Shown one piece after another: positions 61,069-64,000 of a DNA stretch of 64,000 bases. The notes under the pieces were generated by a model. The model was not told the DNA's origin. It saw nothing but the letters and a program-made list of their open reading frames with translations, and ran no database searches. This stretch comes from Gammaproteobacteria bacterium (GTDB taxonomy: Bacteria > Pseudomonadota > Gammaproteobacteria > Xanthomonadales > Marinicellaceae), in assembly GCA_041395445.1 (NCBI GenBank), contig JAWLAO010000007.1, positions 1 to 64,000 of the forward strand, read 5' to 3'. The stretch's first letter is position 1, and each line of letters begins with the position of its first letter. A program made the translations under genes and the position numbers.

Positions 61069-62184
61069 ATGTCAATAACTGTTGGATTTGTTAGTGAGGT
61101 GACAGAACTGGAGCGAAGAGTTGCGCTGGTGCCGGAAACCGCTAAAAAAATAATAAAAGCAGGATGGAAAGTTCTCATGCAATCAGGGGCCGGAAATGCT
61201 GCCGGATTCTTGGATGCAGATTATGACGGATGTGAAATTGTAAAAGATGCAAACGCTGTCTTATCTAAAGCAGATGTGATTGTATGTATCTCAGCACCAT
61301 CCAATGAAACAATCACAAATATGAAGAATGACTCAGTCCTGTTAGGAATGATTGCTCCATTTGCTGATAAAGACCGTTACGAAACGGCAAATAAGAAAAA
61401 TATCACCATTTTTTCAATGGAGTTAGTTCCAAGAACTTCAAGAGCTCAGTCAATGGATGCGTTATCTTCGCAAGCCTCAGCAGCCGGTTACAAAGCGGTT
61501 TTGATGGCAGCTGTTGAAGCTCCCAAATTTTTGCCAATGCTGACAACGGCAGCCGGTACAATCAGACCTTCTCAGGTATTGGTTATTGGAGCAGGTGTTG
61601 CGGGACTTCAAGCCATTGCAACTGCAAAAAGACTGGGTGCAATGGTTATGGGCTATGATGTTCGCCCGGAAACCGTTGAGCAGGTTAAATCTTTAGGTGC
61701 GAAATTCCTCGATTTAGGCGTTGAGGCCGTTGGTGAAGGTGGCTATGCTCGCGATTTAACCGATGAAGAGAAACAGCAACAACAAAACGCTTTAAGCGAT
61801 TACTTGAAAAAGGTTGATATTTTGATTACAACGGCGGCGGTTCCCGGCCGTCCGGCTCCTCGTTTGATTACTGAGGAAATGACAAAAAATCTGAGACCGG
61901 GTACAGTTGTTGTGGATTTAGGAGCAGAGGGTGGCGGAAATGTCGCATTAACCGAAAAAGGCAAAACCGTCGTGAAAAACGGTGTGACTTATGTTGGTCC
62001 GGTTAATTTGGCTGGGACATTAAGCATTCATGCGAGTGAAATGTATTCACGAAATGTGTGGAATTTACTGTCTTTGATGAACAAAGATGGTGGATTTGAA
62101 ATCAATTGGGAAGATGATATTTTGGCAGGAAGTAACGTAACAAAAGATGGGCAGACCGTTCATCCAATGGTAGTGGGGAAATAA
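61069..62184 (+). CDS. pntAA: NAD(P) transhydrogenase alpha subunit, part 1 (PntAA)
   Basis: A 371-aa NAD(H)-binding domain I of proton-translocating transhydrogenase, which makes NADPH from NADH with the proton gradient. VGFVSEVTELERRVALVPET is the typical start. The NAD motif is VLVIGAGVAGLQAIATAKRLG (about 165-185), and RAQSMDALSSQAS is the flexible-loop region near 125. It is split from the membrane part, as in Rhodospirillum-type enzymes, rather than fused as in E. coli. The next gene starts 1 bp after its stop. Confidence 0.94.
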   Translation: MSITVGFVSEVTELERRVALVPETAKKIIKAGWKVLMQSGAGNAAGFLDADYDGCEIVKDANAVLSKADVIVCISAPSNETITNMKNDSVLLGMIAPFADKDRYETANKKNITIFSMELVPRTSRAQSMDALSSQASAAGYKAVLMAAVEAPKFLPMLTTAAGTIRPSQVLVIGAGVAGLQAIATAKRLGAMVMGYDVRPETVEQVKSLGAKFLDLGVEAVGEGGYARDLTDEEKQQQQNALSDYLKKVDILITTAAVPGRPAPRLITEEMTKNLRPGTVVVDLGAEGGGNVALTEKGKTVVKNGVTYVGPVNLAGTLSIHASEMYSRNVWNLLSLMNKDGGFEINWEDDILAGSNVTKDGQTVHPMVVGK

Positions 62185-62185
62185 T

Positions 62186-62494
62186 ATGATTGACGGATTT
62201 GTAGCACTTTATGTTTTTATGTTAGCGGCATTTGTCGGGAATGAAATTATTTCCAAAGTGCCGGTTGTATTGCATACGCCTTTGATGTCCGGCTCGAATT
62301 TTATTCACGGTATTGTGCTGGTTGGAGCTATGGTGGCATTGGGACATGCAGATACACAGCTTGAAAAGGTATTTGGTTTTATTGCTGTGTTTTTAGGAGC
62401 CGGTAATGCTGCCGGAGGTTACGTTGTGACGGAACGAATGCTGGAAATGTTCAAGAGTAAGAAAAAAGATAAAAAAGCAGAGGGAGAGAAATAA
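62186..62494 (+). CDS. pntAB: NAD(P) transhydrogenase alpha subunit, part 2 (PntAB)
   Basis: A 102-aa membrane protein with about three helices, forming part of domain II: the YVFMLAAFVGNEIISKVP helix, IHGIVLVGAMVALGHA and IAVFLGAGNAAGGYVVTERM. The charged Lys-rich C-terminus points to the cytoplasm. Its stop codon overlaps the pntB start (TAATG), so all three pnt genes form one coupled operon. Confidence 0.93.
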   Translation: MIDGFVALYVFMLAAFVGNEIISKVPVVLHTPLMSGSNFIHGIVLVGAMVALGHADTQLEKVFGFIAVFLGAGNAAGGYVVTERMLEMFKSKKKDKKAEGEK

Positions 62495-63882
62495 TGGGTG
62501 GTTTTTTCAGTATGTCTCTGTTGATTAAAGTCAGTTACTTTGTCGCAGCGGTGTTATTCATTGTTGGTTTAAGACGTATGAGTGCTCCGGCGACCGCTCG
62601 TGGTGGTATTGTTTGGGCCGGTGTGGGAATGGTAATTGCCACATTGGCTACGTTCTTTACTGATGGAATGCATAATCAGGTTTTAATTATTTCAGCTCTA
62701 GCCAGTGCCACAGTTCTTGCGTGGATTAGCGGTAAAAAAGTAGCAATGACCGATATGCCACAAATGGTGGCTCTATATAACGGTATGGGCGGTGGTTCAG
62801 CTGCATTTATTGGCGCAATGGAATTATTCAAAGCAGCGAATACGGCACACTCCATGTCTCCGGTTGCGACAACTCTGGCATTGGTTGGTGTGTTTATTGG
62901 TGGGATTTCATTGAGTGGTTCTTTGATTGCATTTGGAAAACTACAAGGTCTCATTGATAAGCGTTATACATTTCCGGGACAAAATATTTTCAACGCGTTA
63001 TTCGCAATTGCTGTAATAGCAGCCGGTGTTTATACCTACATGCACATGGAAACCATGAATATCTGGATATTTTTCGGTGGCGCTTTGGTTCTAGGCATTT
63101 TAATGACCATGCCGATTGGCGGTGCAGATATGCCGGTTGTGATTTCGCTTTATAACGCATTCACCGGACTGGCTGTGTCTTTCGAAGGTTATGTGCTACA
63201 GAATGAAGCCATGATAATTGCCGGTATGCTAGTTGGTGCTGCGGGTACTTTATTGACCCAACTCATGGCGAAAGCTATGAACCGCTCTTTGGGCAATGTA
63301 CTGTTTGGTTCAATGGGTGGCGGAGAGTCTGCCTCCGGCGGTGAACAAGGCGAAATGAAAGAAGTTGAAGGAACTGATGCTGCAATTATGATGGCATACT
63401 CAGAGCGCGTTATTATCGTTCCCGGCTATGGTTTGGCTGTTGCTCAGGCTCAACATAAATTATGGGAACTAACACAAATGCTGACAAATAACGGTGTAGA
63501 TGTTAAATTTGCTATTCATCCGGTTGCAGGTCGTATGCCGGGACACATGAATGTGTTACTGGCTGAAGCCGGTGTTCCTTACGATATGATTGAAGATATG
63601 GAAGATATCAATCCTCAATTCAATCAGGCTGATGTTGCCTTGGTTATCGGGGCAAATGACGTTGTTAACCCGGCAGCGCGTGATGATCCCGGCTCAACTA
63701 TTTACGGAATGCCAATTCTGGAAGTGGATAACTCAAAAAATGTGATTGTTATCAAACGTGGTCGCGGAACTGGTTTTGCCGGGATTCAAAATGGCTTGTT
63801 CTTCAAGGATAATACCAAGATGCTATTTGGCGATGCACAAGATGCTGTCAGTGAGCTCATTCAAGGAATGAAAGAGCTTTGA
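62494..63882 (+). CDS. pntB: NAD(P) transhydrogenase beta subunit (PntB)
   Basis: A 462-aa subunit: the N-terminal membrane half of domain II (about 1-270, about eight or nine helices) and the C-terminal NADP(H)-binding domain III (about 285-462). Domain III has VIIVPGYGLAVAQAQHKLWE, FAIHPVAGRMPGHMNVLLAE, GANDVVNPAARDDPGS and VIVIKRGRGTGFAGIQN, which contact NADP. It completes the enzyme with PntAA and PntAB. An intrinsic terminator follows. Confidence 0.95.
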   Translation: MGGFFSMSLLIKVSYFVAAVLFIVGLRRMSAPATARGGIVWAGVGMVIATLATFFTDGMHNQVLIISALASATVLAWISGKKVAMTDMPQMVALYNGMGGGSAAFIGAMELFKAANTAHSMSPVATTLALVGVFIGGISLSGSLIAFGKLQGLIDKRYTFPGQNIFNALFAIAVIAAGVYTYMHMETMNIWIFFGGALVLGILMTMPIGGADMPVVISLYNAFTGLAVSFEGYVLQNEAMIIAGMLVGAAGTLLTQLMAKAMNRSLGNVLFGSMGGGESASGGEQGEMKEVEGTDAAIMMAYSERVIIVPGYGLAVAQAQHKLWELTQMLTNNGVDVKFAIHPVAGRMPGHMNVLLAEAGVPYDMIEDMEDINPQFNQADVALVIGANDVVNPAARDDPGSTIYGMPILEVDNSKNVIVIKRGRGTGFAGIQNGLFFKDNTKMLFGDAQDAVSELIQGMKEL

Positions 63883-63902
63883 TTGAGTAGGTGTCATGAA
63901 TC

Positions 63903-63934
63903 AAAAAAGGGCAGGCAATTCTGCCCTTTTTTAT
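63903..63934 (+). terminator. Intrinsic terminator after pntB
   Basis: AAAAAAGGGCAG and CTGCCCTTTTTT, a perfect 12-bp stem with a 6-nt loop and T tail. No gene is evident from here to the window end. Confidence 0.93.
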
Positions 63935-64000
63935 ATGCAATACTCAATTTTCTTATCCAATTTCCACTAATATAAATTGACACCTATCAAGTAAATTCTA

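Noticed and set aside
1..64000. CRISPR array, tRNA, rRNA or tmRNA genes
   Set aside because: No regularly spaced direct repeats, cloverleaf pattern or conserved rRNA segment was seen. Repeats found are dispersed or paired only.

Overview
The window reads as an A+T-rich chromosome segment of a Gram-negative gammaproteobacterium. Support for this: RlmD, QueG, SrkA, UbiG, a DUF481 outer-membrane protein, a ZntR-type MerR regulator, bifunctional ThrA and split PntAA/PntAB/PntB, plus many signal peptides and lipoboxes. The GMWYNPDQSGSG-type secreted protein at the left edge and the DUF6491-like lipoprotein suggest something near Xanthomonadales/Marinicellaceae. That placement is inference only. 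No rRNA, tRNA or CRISPR array was found.

Layout. 1-8.4 kb: secreted proteins, rlmD, a YdbL-like lipoprotein, an HExxH protein, a CadC-like winged-helix/TPR regulator and an orphan PD-(D/E)XK protein. 8.6-13.8 kb: queG, srkA, a TerC-like gene, an NAD-dependent epimerase and a MATE pump. 13.5-15.5 kb: a higBA toxin-antitoxin cassette between two about 415-bp direct copies of the MATE gene 3' end. 15.6-20 kb: nrdA and nrdB (class Ia ribonucleotide reductase). 20-24.4 kb: an E2 and fused E1 alpha-beta branched-chain-type oxoacid dehydrogenase operon with a divergent Lrp. 24.4-30.4 kb: DUF481 protein, rhodanese, SppA and a Na/Pi transporter. 30.4-35.5 kb: sulfide:quinone oxidoreductase divergent from TauE/SafE, then ubiG-gph and a PLP desulfhydrase/deaminase. 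35.7-41 kb: a lamin-tail-like repeat protein and a surface-polysaccharide set (UDP-sugar dehydrogenase, frameshifted epimerase, nucleotidyltransferase). 41-44 kb: PLP decarboxylase and a MerR-controlled Cu/Zn-type permease.

44.3-50.5 kb is the accessory island. Reading all frames together reconstructs an ancestral operon: two small genes, a PD-(D/E)XK-like nuclease, a RecQ-like helicase fused to a phosphoribosyltransferase, a DprA-like protein and a DUF6985-like protein. Nearly all of them are now broken by single-base indels, and the helicase also has lost motifs and an insertion. I read it as a decayed nucleic-acid defence or DNA-uptake system. The pairing of RecQ-PRTase with DprA is the best candidate for an under-described system here. 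The island is bracketed by degenerate inverted copies of a short repeat.

50.9-56.4 kb: a 10-codon mini-ORF with terminator, a small basic ORF whose intrinsic terminator lies before its stop codon (a non-stop mRNA layout like arfA/brfA), then a Calvin-cycle-flavoured operon tkt-fba-HAD-prk without Rubisco in the window. 56.4-64 kb: thrA, secreted proteins, a nitroreductase and the pnt operon. SQR plus phosphoribulokinase would fit sulfide-driven autotrophy if Rubisco lies elsewhere in the genome, but the window does not show it.
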